DNA of 64,000 nt, from contig CALURC010000016.1 of the NCBI GenBank assembly GCA_944323075.1, forward strand, positions 62,001 through 126,000, written 5' to 3'. Every line of letters starts with the position of its first letter. The first letter of the stretch is position 1. A model generated the notes under the pieces. The model worked only from the letters and a program-made list of their open reading frames with translations. It searched no databases and was not told the origin of the DNA. Below are positions 1 through 8,970 of this stretch, piece by piece. A program made the translations under genes and the position numbers. Origin of the DNA: an uncultured Alistipes sp. Its GTDB lineage: Bacteria; Bacteroidota; Bacteroidia; Bacteroidales; Rikenellaceae.

Positions 1-2364
1 TTCACCGAATCCGTGTGCATGAGCTTTCAGGGTTTCAGCTGCGATATCCTCCAGATCGGCGCCCTCGATTTTCGAGGTCATACCGTGAAAATAACGGTCG
101 AGCAGAGCATTCGAAAGACCCACCGCCTCGAAAATCTTCGCGCCACGGTAACTTCGGATCGTCGAAATACCCATCTTGGAAATAATCTTCAACAGACCTT
201 TGTTCAGAGCTTTGACATAGTGTTTTTCGGCAGTCTCGTAGTCGAGCTGTATATCGCCCTTCTCGACCAGACGATCCAGTACGGCAAAAGCCATATACGG
301 ATTGACCGCACTCGCTCCGAATCCGATCAGCAGAGCCATGTGCATCACCTCGCGGGCCTCGGCCGTCTCGACGATCAGGGCAATCTGTGCCCGTTTCCGT
401 TTGCCGGTCAAGTAATGGTGTACGGCCGACAGGGCTAACAGAGAGGGGATAGGAGCATGATCCGCATCAACCCCCCGATCGCTCAAAATAACATAATTGA
501 TCCCGTCATCGACCGCCTTTTCTGCCGTTTCACACAAGCGATCCACCGCTTTCGCCAATCCGCGCGCTCCTCCCTTAGCTTCAAACAACATCGGCAGGGT
601 CCTTGTCCGAAATCCCTTGTATTGCAGGTTATTCAGAATATCCAGCTCCGTATTGGTCAGAATCGGACTGGGCAGTTTCACTACTTTACAGTGTTCGGCC
701 GAGGGATGCAGGATATTCCCGTCCACCGCGCCGATATAGCTTGCGATCGACATCACCAACTCCTCGCGAATCGGGTCGATCGGCGGGTTAGTCACCTGTG
801 CGAACTGTTGACGGAAATAGTTGAACAGCCGCTGGGGTTTGTTCGAAAGGACTGCCAACGGAGTATCATTTCCCATCGAACCGAGCGGTTCAGCCCCGTT
901 CTCTCCCATCGGCTTGATAATTTTCTCTATGTCCTCCTTATTGTACCCGAACGCACGGAGCATTCTGTCATACTCGTCTACCGAATGTTTTACGTGACGG
1001 CCGGAGGTAATCTGATTCAAAATAACCCGATTCTTGCTCAACCACTCTTTATAGGGATGCTCCGTTGCCAGACGCTCCTTGATCTCCGGATCGTACTCGA
1101 TTTCACCTTTTTCGGTATCGATCATCAAAATCTTTCCGGGACGCAACCGCCCTTTCTCTCGGATTTCGGAAGACTCAACAGCAAGGGTTCCGGTTTCGGA
1201 AGCAACGACCATCATATCGTCGGTCGTAATAAAGTAACGGGCCGGACGCAAACCGTTCCGATCGAGCATACCACCCGCATAACGTCCATCGGAAAAGAGC
1301 AACGTTGCGGGTCCATCCCACGGTTCCATAAAGATACTGTGGTACTCGTAAAACGATTTCAGCTCCGAAGAGATCGGGTTTTTGTCGTTGTAACTTTCCG
1401 GCACCAACATGGCCAAAGCGTGTGGCAGACTCATACCGCTACGCACGAAAAACTCCAGTACATTATCGAGCGAGGCACTATCACTCATCCCCGGCTGTAC
1501 GATCGGCCGCAACTCCTCGATCGGGCCCAACTCATCGGGATGGAGCACACTTTCGCGGCTCTCCATCCAGCTCCGGTTGCCTCGGATCGTATTGATCTCG
1601 CCATTATGGCCCAACATCCGGAAAGGCTGTGCCAAACTCCATGTCGGGAAGGTATTGGTCGAGAAACGAGAGTGAACCAATGCCAGTCCGCTCGTAAAAT
1701 AGGGGTTGATCAGATCGGGGAAATAGTACCTCAGCTGTACGGAGGAGAGCATTCCCTTATATACCAATGTACGACAAGAGAGGCTGACCACATAGAACGA
1801 ATCCTTATCGGACATTTCGCTCTGTGCAACCTCCTTTTCGATCTTTTTCCGTACGACATAGAGCTTCTGCTCCAAAGTCATATTACCCGGATCTCCGGTT
1901 ACAAAAATCTGTTTGATCACGGGCTCTGTATTTCGTGCCGCTTCTCCGATCACCTCATTATTGACCGGCACATCGCGAACATACATCAGGTTCAATCCGG
2001 CCGTCTGCACATTCCGTTTAATGATTCCCAATGCGGTTGTCTGATCCGCCAAATCGCGCGGCAAAAAGACCAGTCCCGTACCGTAATGTCCCTTTTCCGG
2101 AACAGGAATTCCTTGTAACAGGATAAATTCGTGCGGAATCTGCACCATAATACCGGCTCCATCTCCGGTTTTATTATCCGCACCTTCTGCCCCCCGGTGC
2201 ATCATATGCTCGAGCACCTGAAGACCATTTTCCACAATATCGTGGCTCTTTTTCCCTTTGATGTTTACAACCAAACCGACACCGCAAGCATCGTGTTCAT
2301 TGCTCGGATCGTAAAGACCCTGCGGCCGGGGTAAACCCAATCCGTTATTATTGCTCTTTTTCAT
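1..2364 (-). CDS. gltB: Glutamate synthase large subunit (5' part only)
   Basis: Makes glutamate from glutamine and 2-oxoglutarate, the GOGAT half of the GS-GOGAT cycle. About 788 codons are present, roughly half of a typical 1500-residue large subunit; the C-terminal half lies beyond the left edge. The N-terminal glutamine amidotransferase domain begins near DACGVGLVV, whose Cys is the expected catalytic nucleophile after propeptide removal. The last residues read ADLEDIAAETLKAHAHGFGE, the entrance to the FMN/synthase domain. The ATG at 2364 is preceded by 98 non-coding bases after glnN. No stop was seen at the places I translated. It is the last visible gene of the nitrogen cluster; gltD would be expected next, outside the window. 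Confidence 0.93.
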   Translation of the reverse strand, partial: MKKSNNNGLGLPRPQGLYDPSNEHDACGVGLVVNIKGKKSHDIVENGLQVLEHMMHRGAEGADNKTGDGAGIMVQIPHEFILLQGIPVPEKGHYGTGLVFLPRDLADQTTALGIIKRNVQTAGLNLMYVRDVPVNNEVIGEAARNTEPVIKQIFVTGDPGNMTLEQKLYVVRKKIEKEVAQSEMSDKDSFYVVSLSCRTLVYKGMLSSVQLRYYFPDLINPYFTSGLALVHSRFSTNTFPTWSLAQPFRMLGHNGEINTIRGNRSWMESRESVLHPDELGPIEELRPIVQPGMSDSASLDNVLEFFVRSGMSLPHALAMLVPESYNDKNPISSELKSFYEYHSIFMEPWDGPATLLFSDGRYAGGMLDRNGLRPARYFITTDDMMVVASETGTLAVESSEIREKGRLRPGKILMIDTEKGEIEYDPEIKERLATEHPYKEWLSKNRVILNQITSGRHVKHSVDEYDRMLRAFGYNKEDIEKIIKPMGENGAEPLGSMGNDTPLAVLSNKPQRLFNYFRQQFAQVTNPPIDPIREELVMSIASYIGAVDGNILHPSAEHCKVVKLPSPILTNTELDILNNLQYKGFRTRTLPMLFEAKGGARGLAKAVDRLCETAEKAVDDGINYVILSDRGVDADHAPIPSLLALSAVHHYLTGKRKRAQIALIVETAEAREVMHMALLIGFGASAVNPYMAFAVLDRLVEKGDIQLDYETAEKHYVKALNKGLLKIISKMGISTIRSYRGAKIFEAVGLSNALLDRYFHGMTSKIEGADLEDIAAETLKAHAHGFGE

Positions 2365-2462
2365 TGCCTTTTTCTTATTTTTTGCAGATGCGGTGCGGCG
2401 AATCGGTCTTCCCCGTCGTCGCACACGCATGTACCAACCTAAACTTAATGTCAACACTATCG
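2365..2462 (-). other. Intergenic stem-loop between glnN and gltB
   Basis: The 98-base gap holds an imperfect GC-rich inverted repeat: on the plus strand TGCGGTGCGGCG pairs with the region ending CGTCGCACACGCA. It has no T-run after it on the minus strand. It may tune readthrough or mRNA stability between the two genes; this is inference. Confidence 0.4.
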
Positions 2463-4652
2463 CTACCGGATGAACAACAACTCACGGTATTTCGGCAGAG
2501 GCCACATCTCATTGTCAACCACTTCTTCCAATTTATCGATGTGGTAACGAATTTCATCGAATGTTGCAGCTACAGTATTATGATATGCAATAGCCTTTTC
2601 CCGTTCGTTCTCAATCTTATTGGCCACTTTACGTGCATCTATCATCTTTTCTGTCAGCGTCTGAATCTTAGCCATGTGTCCCGAAATCTTCTCGATCAAA
2701 ACCAGATCCTGTGCGGCAATTGTCTCGTATTTTGCACCGAACAGCTCTTTCATCTTGTACACCTTATCGAGCAACATACTCTGATAGCGCGACGCCACCG
2801 GCAAAATATGGTTGATAGCCAAATCTCCCAACACACGTGCCTCAATCTGGATCTTCTTTGTATAGGTCTCCCATTTGACCTCGGCGCGTGCTTCCAACTC
2901 GGTCGAAGAAAGCACTCCGGTCCGTGTGAACATACCGACATTGGACGGAGCCACAAACTGATCAAAAATCAACGGCACAGATGTTTCGCAATCCAATCCT
3001 CGTTTTGCAGCCTCCGCTTTCCATTCGTCCGAATAACCGTTACCATCGAAGTGAATGACCGCACACTCCTTAATATACTCTTTCAACACAGCGAAAATAG
3101 CGGCCTCCTTCGCTTCTCCTCGTGCGATACGATCGTCAACCTGTGATTTAAACTCAATCAGCTGATCCGCAACTGAAGTGTTCAATACAGTCATCGCACC
3201 GCCACAGTTGTCGGACGACCCGACAGCACGGAACTCAAAACGGTTTCCGGTAAATGCAAACGGAGAGGTCCGGTTACGGTCCGTATTATCGATCAACAGT
3301 TCCGGAATATGAGCGATGCCCCCCATTTTGAAACCGGTCTTCTCATCAAATTCGATTGCATCGTCGCTCGTACTGGAAACCATCTTATCCAATACCGTAG
3401 AGATCTGACGTCCCAAGAAAATCGAAATGATTGCAGGGGGTGCTTCATTTGCTCCCAAACGGTGGGCATTCGTCGCACTGGCAATACTTGCCTTCAACAG
3501 ACCGTTGTGTTTGTATACGGCCATCATGATGTTAACCAAGAAGGTCATGAACTGCAAATTGGCCTGAGGTGTCTTACCCGGAGAGAGCAAATTAACACCC
3601 GTATCCGTACCGAGCGACCAGTTGTTGTGCTTACCCGATCCGTTGATCCCTTTGAAGGGTTTCTCATGCAGCAGGACGCGGAACGAATGGCGGCGAGCTA
3701 CTTTCTTCATGATCGACATCAGCAACAAGTTGTGGTCATTGGCCAGATTGGTTTCTTCGAAAATCGGAGCCAATTCAAACTGATTAGGAGCCACCTCATT
3801 ATGACGCGTCTTTACCGGAATACCGAGCTTCCAGCATTCGAATTCGAGATCCTTCATAAACGACATCACCCGTGTCGGGATTGCACCGAAATAGTGGTCC
3901 TCCAGCTGTTGGTTTTTGGCGCTTTCATGGCCCATCAACGTACGGCCTGTCAAGACCATATCGGGACGTGCAGCATACAGTCCCTCGTCAACCAGGAAAT
4001 ACTCCTGTTCCCATCCCAGATAGGAGAACACTTTGGTAACCTCCGGATCGAAATAGTGGCACACATCCGTCGCTGCGCGGTCCACAGCCTGTAAAGAACG
4101 CAACAAGGGTACCTTGTAATCGAGCGCCTCACCCGTATAGGCAATAAAGATCGTCGGGATACAGAGTGTCGTATCAACGATGAAAGCCGGTGAAGTGGCA
4201 TCCCATGCCGAATAGCCACGTGCCTCGAAAGTATTCCGAATACCACCACTCGGGAAGCTCGATGCATCGGGCTCCTGCTGAATCAATAATTTACCCGAGA
4301 ACTCTTCGATCATACCGCCTTTGCCATCGTGTTCGACAAAAGCATCGTGTTTTTCGGCTGTACCTCCCGTGAGTGGCTGAAACCAGTGCGTGTAGTGGGT
4401 AGCTCCCATATCCATCGCCCACTGTTTCATGCCGGAAGCAACGCTGTCGGCAATCTCACGACTCAAAGCCTTGCCGTGTTTCATTGTCTCCATCAAAGCC
4501 TCATAAGTCTTTTTGGGCAAATACTTACGCATCTTCTCTTCATCGAAAACATTCTTGCCGAACATTTCGGAAGGACGTTCTTCCGTTGCAGGCAGGCAGA
4601 CGGCTTTCCGTCTGATCGCCTCTTCCACTACTTTAAATCTAAGTTCTGACAT
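2463..4652 (-). CDS. glnN: Type III glutamine synthetase
   Basis: ATP-dependent synthesis of glutamine from glutamate and ammonium in the cytoplasm. The 729-residue length is that of the GSIII family (GSI is about 450-470). GSIII hallmarks visible near the N-terminus include HYTHWFQPLTGGTAEKHDAF and the segment SGKLLIQQEPDASSFPSGGI; the catalytic core has KTRHNEVAPNQFELAP and NGSGKHNNWSLG. GSIII is characteristic of Bacteroidetes. It lies between asnA (50 bases upstream) and gltB (98 bases downstream). A possible -7 box in the upstream gap suggests it can also be transcribed on its own. The symbol glnN is the usual one for GSIII; glnA is also used. Confidence 0.95.
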   Translation of the reverse strand: MSELRFKVVEEAIRRKAVCLPATEERPSEMFGKNVFDEEKMRKYLPKKTYEALMETMKHGKALSREIADSVASGMKQWAMDMGATHYTHWFQPLTGGTAEKHDAFVEHDGKGGMIEEFSGKLLIQQEPDASSFPSGGIRNTFEARGYSAWDATSPAFIVDTTLCIPTIFIAYTGEALDYKVPLLRSLQAVDRAATDVCHYFDPEVTKVFSYLGWEQEYFLVDEGLYAARPDMVLTGRTLMGHESAKNQQLEDHYFGAIPTRVMSFMKDLEFECWKLGIPVKTRHNEVAPNQFELAPIFEETNLANDHNLLLMSIMKKVARRHSFRVLLHEKPFKGINGSGKHNNWSLGTDTGVNLLSPGKTPQANLQFMTFLVNIMMAVYKHNGLLKASIASATNAHRLGANEAPPAIISIFLGRQISTVLDKMVSSTSDDAIEFDEKTGFKMGGIAHIPELLIDNTDRNRTSPFAFTGNRFEFRAVGSSDNCGGAMTVLNTSVADQLIEFKSQVDDRIARGEAKEAAIFAVLKEYIKECAVIHFDGNGYSDEWKAEAAKRGLDCETSVPLIFDQFVAPSNVGMFTRTGVLSSTELEARAEVKWETYTKKIQIEARVLGDLAINHILPVASRYQSMLLDKVYKMKELFGAKYETIAAQDLVLIEKISGHMAKIQTLTEKMIDARKVANKIENEREKAIAYHNTVAATFDEIRYHIDKLEEVVDNEMWPLPKYRELLFIR

Positions 4653-4674
4653 GGTATAAAAAATTAAAGATTTA

Positions 4675-4682
4675 CAAATTTA
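4675..4682 (-). promoter_or_regulatory. Candidate -7 promoter box upstream of glnN
   Basis: TAAATTTG on the minus strand matches the Bacteroidetes TAnnTTTG box and sits 22 bases before the glnN ATG. I see no well-placed -33 element, so this is only a candidate internal promoter. Confidence 0.35.
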
Positions 4683-4702
4683 TATGTCGTTTATCCGAAG
4701 AG

Positions 4703-5737
4703 TTACTTCAAGTAGATATTGTGTTTCTCGCACTCGGCGATCTGAGACTCAGGCCAGATACTCGACTGAACTTCACCGATGTGAGCACACCGCAGAAGGA
4801 ACATGCAGGCACGCGACTGTCCGATTCCTCCTCCGATCGACAACGGAATACGGTCTTCGAGTAACGCTTTATGAAATGCGAGCTCCTTGCGTTCGGGACA
4901 CCCTTCCAGTTCGAGCTGCCGTAACAGGGCTGTCTTGTCGACCCGGATACCCATACTCGATACTTCGAAAGCCGACTCCAACACAGGGTTCCAGAAAATA
5001 ATATCGCCGTTCAAGCCTTTATATCCCCCCGGAGTAGGAGTTGTCCAGTCGTCATAATCGGGAGCACGACCGTCATGCTTCTTTCCATCTGAGAGAGCAC
5101 CACCAATGCCGATCACAAAAATCGCCCCATATTTCTTTGCCGCTTCGTTCTCCCGTTCACGTGGCGAAAGCGTCGGATACTGCTCCAGAAGGTCTTCGCT
5201 CTGGATAAACCGAATTGTCTCAGGCAACACCGGTGTTATGTGCGGATAGATACGATAGATCTCTCGCTCCATTTTCTGATATACCCCGTAAATTTTCGTT
5301 ACGATCATTTTCAAAAACTCCAGGTTGCGATCTTCCGCCGTAATCGTACGCTCCCAATCCCACTGATCGACATACAACGAATGCAGGTTGTCCAACTCCT
5401 CATCTGCACGAATGGCGTTCATGTCGGTATACAAGCCGTATCCTGGAGCAATCCCGTAGGCTCCGAGTTTCATCCGTTTCCATTTGGCCAATGAGTGAAC
5501 TACTTCGGCTTTCCGTCCATCCATATCCTTAATCGGGAACGATACGGCACGCTCAACACCGTTCAAATCATCGTTGATTCCCGTTCCTGAGAGCACGAAC
5601 AACGGTGCAGTAACCCGACGCAGATCCAACGCTGCAGCCAATTCGAGTTGAAAACGATCTTTAATCATTTTGATGGCCTGTTCCATTACCTCTGGAACGA
5701 GTTTGGCCCTATACTGTTTTGGAATGTAAAGTGACAT
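4703..5737 (-). CDS. asnA: Aspartate-ammonia ligase
   Basis: Makes asparagine from aspartate and free ammonium with ATP to AMP cleavage. This is the ammonium-dependent enzyme, related to class II aminoacyl-tRNA synthetases and distinct from glutamine-dependent AsnB. The length of 344 residues fits AsnA. Family segments include TAPLFVLSGTGINDDLNGVE near residue 44, the KWKRMKLGAYG segment, and the C-terminal motif-3-like SIGGGIGQSRACMFLLR. It lies 102 bases after amtB and 50 bases before glnN, so ammonium imported by AmtB can feed both asparagine and glutamine synthesis. Confidence 0.95.
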   Translation of the reverse strand: MSLYIPKQYRAKLVPEVMEQAIKMIKDRFQLELAAALDLRRVTAPLFVLSGTGINDDLNGVERAVSFPIKDMDGRKAEVVHSLAKWKRMKLGAYGIAPGYGLYTDMNAIRADEELDNLHSLYVDQWDWERTITAEDRNLEFLKMIVTKIYGVYQKMEREIYRIYPHITPVLPETIRFIQSEDLLEQYPTLSPRERENEAAKKYGAIFVIGIGGALSDGKKHDGRAPDYDDWTTPTPGGYKGLNGDIIFWNPVLESAFEVSSMGIRVDKTALLRQLELEGCPERKELAFHKALLEDRIPLSIGGGIGQSRACMFLLRCAHIGEVQSSIWPESQIAECEKHNIYLK

Positions 5738-5787
5738 GATCCAACTATTTAACGGTTATTATCTCTATTTTTTTCTTTTTTTTTAAT

Positions 5788-5826
5788 GAGATTCCGGCAC
5801 GGAACCCCGTCCTTAACCGGAATCTC
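5788..5826 (-). other. Stem-loop in the amtB-asnA gap
   Basis: GAGATTCCGG at 5788-5797 pairs perfectly with CCGGAATCTC at 5817-5826. The 19-base interior can form a second small hairpin (ACGG with CCGT). Read on the transcribed minus strand the hairpin is followed by an A-rich tract, not a U-tract, so it does not look like an intrinsic terminator. An RNA-processing or stability element is possible. Confidence 0.6.
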
Positions 5827-5839
5827 ATACAAACTCAAA

Positions 5840-7246
5840 CTAATTGTTATAGGCAGTTTCACCATGTTCATATACATCAAGACCTTCCTCTTCGACCCGT
5901 TTGTCGACCCGAATACCGATCCACTTGTCTACAATCTTATAAAGTATATAAGTAATCACTGCACTGAAGACTATTGCCACGAGCGTCGTAAAAATCTGTA
6001 TCCACAACTGATGCCAATCACCGTAAAGAGCTCCCTGCACACCGTCTTCACCCGTAATGTATTGTGTCGCGAAAACTCCGGTCAGGATAGAACCGACGAC
6101 TCCTCCGATTCCGTGTACTCCAAATGCATCCAACGCATCGTCATATTTAAACTTGGGTTTCACGACAGCCACCATGATGAAGCAGATGATCGGAGTGATA
6201 AAACCGATGCAGAAAGCTCCAAGCAGATCGACCGTTCCTGCTGCCGGAGTAATGGCGACCAATCCGGCAACAGCACCCGTACAGGCACCTACGGTAGTCG
6301 GTTTTTTGTTACACAACCAGTCGATAACCATCCACGTGATAGCGGCAACGGCCGTTGCAACATGCGTTACAAGAAATGCATTTGCTGCCAAACCGTCGGC
6401 TGCAAGTCCGCTACCGGCGTTGAAACCGAACCATCCCAGCCACAGGAAACTCGTTCCGAGAAAGACGAAAGTAATGTTATGAGGTGTAATCGGATGGCCA
6501 ATACGATAGTCTTCACGTTTACCCAACATCAATGCCATAACCAGTGCAGATATACCGGCATTCACATGTACCACGGTTCCACCTGCGAAGTCGATCGCCC
6601 CCATCTGCTGCAGGAAGCCCCCGCCCCACACCCAATGAGCCATCGGGAAGTAGGCTAATATGACCCACAGCAAAATGAACACCACAAATCCGAGAAATTT
6701 GATCCGTTCAGCGAATGCACCCAGAATTAAGGCCGGAGTAATCAGCGCAAACATACATTGGAACATCACAAAAACCAGTTCAGGAATGTTTCCTGCAGAT
6801 AGCGTATCGAGTCTGATTCCATGAAGAAAAGCTTTGTCGAAACCTCCGATCACTGCACCCAATGGATTTCCCGATTCGGCAAAACCGGTTCCAAATGCCC
6901 AACTGTAACCGAATGCTACCCATAGAATACTAACTGCCCCAACAATAAACAGCGTCTGCATGATCAGGCTTAACACGTTCTTTTGACGAACCAAACCTCC
7001 GTAGAAAAGGGCAATCCCCGGAATACTCATAAAAAGAACCAAAATAGTTGCAGTTATCATCCATGCCGTATTTCCACTATCCAATACAGGAGCCTCCTCT
7101 GCCGTTTCTGCTACAGCCAACGTCTCCACGACAGGTGCTTCTGCAGCAACTTGTGCCATCAATCCCGCGGGTAGTAGTAACGCAATCGCCATCATTGCAA
7201 CCAATACGCTCAACCTACCCCATCCAAATCCAATATATTTTTTCAT
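5840..7246 (-). CDS. amtB: Ammonium transporter
   Basis: Channel-like inner-membrane transporter for ammonium. The 468 residues begin with a signal-peptide-like stretch (about 1-32) and a short Ala/Glu-rich extracytoplasmic segment, followed by the membrane helices of the Amt/Rh family. Family motifs include ALFYGGLVRQKN, FAGGTVVHVNAGISALV (residues of the signature and pore), GWFGFNAGS, and DAFGVHGIGGVVGSILTG with the pore histidine. It is 66 bases downstream of glnK, the usual amtB-glnK pairing, in which the PII protein plugs the channel when nitrogen is abundant. Confidence 0.96.
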   Translation of the reverse strand: MKKYIGFGWGRLSVLVAMMAIALLLPAGLMAQVAAEAPVVETLAVAETAEEAPVLDSGNTAWMITATILVLFMSIPGIALFYGGLVRQKNVLSLIMQTLFIVGAVSILWVAFGYSWAFGTGFAESGNPLGAVIGGFDKAFLHGIRLDTLSAGNIPELVFVMFQCMFALITPALILGAFAERIKFLGFVVFILLWVILAYFPMAHWVWGGGFLQQMGAIDFAGGTVVHVNAGISALVMALMLGKREDYRIGHPITPHNITFVFLGTSFLWLGWFGFNAGSGLAADGLAANAFLVTHVATAVAAITWMVIDWLCNKKPTTVGACTGAVAGLVAITPAAGTVDLLGAFCIGFITPIICFIMVAVVKPKFKYDDALDAFGVHGIGGVVGSILTGVFATQYITGEDGVQGALYGDWHQLWIQIFTTLVAIVFSAVITYILYKIVDKWIGIRVDKRVEEEGLDVYEHGETAYNN

Positions 7247-7312
7247 GATATTTTTCGTTTTAAGTAATGATTAAAAAACTCCAAGTTTTTCTTTCAAAAC
7301 AGCAACACACGG

Positions 7313-7669
7313 CTATTTCTCCTGCTCGGCATTATACAACGCAATGTCACCGCGCTCTCCGGTACGGATCCGCACCGCATCCTCGATCGGAATCACAAAG
7401 ATGCGTCCGTCTCCGATCTCTCCGGTATGTGCTGCCTTCAATATGGCCTGAACCGTCTTTTCGGCATTCTTATCACGAACCACAATGGAGACCATGATCC
7501 GTTCGATCGAACTGGTATCGTACATCACTCCCCGATAGATCCTGGCCTGACGAGACTTTCCAACACCCCTTGCATCGTAATACGAAAACCACTCGATGTC
7601 GGCTTCGAGAAGCGCCTCTTTTACCTCCTCGAACTTTGACTTACGGATAATCGCTTCAATCTTTTTCAT
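7313..7669 (-). CDS. glnK: PII-family nitrogen regulatory protein
   Basis: Small trimeric signal protein that senses 2-oxoglutarate and adenylate energy charge and controls AmtB. The 118 residues show the N-terminal strand MKKIEAIIR, the T-loop region GVGKSRQARIYRGVMYD and the nucleotide-binding C-terminal part EIGDGRIFVIPIEDAVRIRTGERG. Tyr50 aligns with the uridylylated Tyr51 of E. coli PII, after a one-residue shorter T-loop stem. The position directly before amtB supports the GlnK assignment over GlnB. It starts 37 bases after the porin-like gene. Confidence 0.93.
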   Translation of the reverse strand: MKKIEAIIRKSKFEEVKEALLEADIEWFSYYDARGVGKSRQARIYRGVMYDTSSIERIMVSIVVRDKNAEKTVQAILKAAHTGEIGDGRIFVIPIEDAVRIRTGERGDIALYNAEQEK

Positions 7670-7706
7670 CTCATTCGTTTTTTTTGGGGTTAATACTGTG
7701 TTTTAT

Positions 7707-8441
7707 TTAAAAGGAGATTCCAAAAACAAGACAGGCATCATCCATAGCAGGAGAAGCTATTGCCTGCACAAAAATCGGCAACGCATAAGATTTAGTAATT
7801 CTAATCTCCTTTGACGCCTTCAATGAGACATTGGAGACCTGAAACCCTTTACCCCCCCATTTGGGAGCCAACCAGGCAGGAGCTTCCCACGGTGCCGCTC
7901 CAACAGCAAAAGTCAGATCGACCGTCTTGATCGAGAAGTCATACCCAAGCTCTACATAACTGGAATATTTGCGCTCTCCGTCTACTTTATCAAGGTTACC
8001 TGCGAACATTGTACTCCACGAAAGAAAGAGCGGAAACTTTTCACCGAAGTGGTACCCGACAGTAGCTTCAAACAAATGAGTGTTCATATAGTCCGAATAG
8101 AAGGAAGCACCTTGTCCGGCCCACCAATAATCGGTAATTCCCACCGAAAAGCCCTTTACAGAATAACCCAACGAAAGATCCAACTCTTTAAATCCTTCAG
8201 CAAGACTTGTCGATCCCCACGCTTTTAAAGAGAATCCTTTATACGAAAGTCCAAGTGACGGTTGAACACTTACACCAGAGCCGGCTTGATAAACACCTCT
8301 CCAAACATACCCACTTACCAGATCAGCCCCTAAATCCACACCGAACGACGATTGTGCATTTGCTGAAGTCGTGACACCCATTACCAACGATGCAGCAACC
8401 ACCATTCGCGACACATATCTTTTTGAGAAAATCTTTTTCAT
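7707..8441 (-). CDS. Porin-like outer-membrane protein (TorF/Gcw_chp-like)
   Basis: The 244 residues start with a signal peptide (about 1-29, ending TTSANAQ). They continue with alternating beta-strand sequence and end in an aromatic residue (VFGISF), as outer-membrane barrels do. The segment VSGYVWRGVYQ near residue 42 resembles the start of the TorF/Gcw_chp putative porin family. It is the first gene of the ammonium locus and 37 bases upstream of glnK, so an outer-membrane route for ammonium or another nitrogen source is a reasonable inference. The substrate cannot be read from the sequence. Confidence 0.72.
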   Translation of the reverse strand: MKKIFSKRYVSRMVVAASLVMGVTTSANAQSSFGVDLGADLVSGYVWRGVYQAGSGVSVQPSLGLSYKGFSLKAWGSTSLAEGFKELDLSLGYSVKGFSVGITDYWWAGQGASFYSDYMNTHLFEATVGYHFGEKFPLFLSWSTMFAGNLDKVDGERKYSSYVELGYDFSIKTVDLTFAVGAAPWEAPAWLAPKWGGKGFQVSNVSLKASKEIRITKSYALPIFVQAIASPAMDDACLVFGISF

Positions 8442-8633
8442 AGCTTTTTGTTTTTAACGGTTAACGATTTTGTTTCTTAACGTCATTTTCCAGACGGCCC
8501 ACACTCATACATTACCATCCGAAATCTTCCCGTTTTTACCATCCCCGTCTCCGGGGATTTCGATATACCATCGCATCAAAAACTGTAAGCACGAATTCCA
8601 TATCTCAACAAGTTTTACCCTCTACTCACACCG

Positions 8634-8641
8634 CAAATATA
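8634..8641 (-). promoter_or_regulatory. Candidate -7 promoter box of the ammonium operon
   Basis: TATATTTG on the minus strand fits TAnnTTTG. It would give a leader of roughly 185 bases, containing the hairpin at 8541-8558, before the porin-like gene. The -33 element is not clear. Confidence 0.45.
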
Positions 8642-8707
8642 TACTTTTTATAAATAAACATCTAATTTTTTAGGGTTAATTTCAATAAAAATGCATTTTT
8701 TTACAAC

Positions 8708-8956
8708 ACACCCCCTGTTTTTAACACACATAATTCTATTTAATAAAATTTCAATCCGAAACCATTTTATTTATTTCACATCATTTTTTACATCAAATAC
8801 AACAGAACCTGTCATCATTTTACACAAAAAAAGTCTTTACACGTTCAAATTGAAAGTAAAAGAATACACCTGACAAAAACCTGAATAAAATCCGACACAC
8901 CCCTAAAAAAAACCAGCACAAAAAGAAAAAAATCACAAATCAACCAAACACCCCCT
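8708..8956 (-). repeat. Three AGGGG(G)TGT repeats upstream of the ammonium locus
   Basis: On the plus strand ACACCCCCT (8708-8716), ACACCCCT (8897-8904) and ACACCCCCT (8948-8956) stand out from otherwise A/T-dominated sequence. All three have the same orientation. They could be sites for a nitrogen regulator, but no known site was recognised. Confidence 0.4.
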
Positions 8957-8970
8957 CATTTTTTATACAT

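Noticed and set aside
457-2118. Long plus-strand open frame (553 codons) over gltB
   Set aside because: It lies antisense to gltB, its translation shows no domain, and the minus strand reads as clear glutamate synthase. It follows from codon bias.
5788-5826. Intrinsic terminator after amtB
   Set aside because: The hairpin is strong but the minus-strand continuation is A-rich, not U-rich, so it is listed as a stem-loop only.
8470-8873. Short plus-strand frames in the AT-rich region
   Set aside because: They are low-complexity, Phe/Leu/Ile/Lys-rich by base composition, lack start context and match nothing I know.
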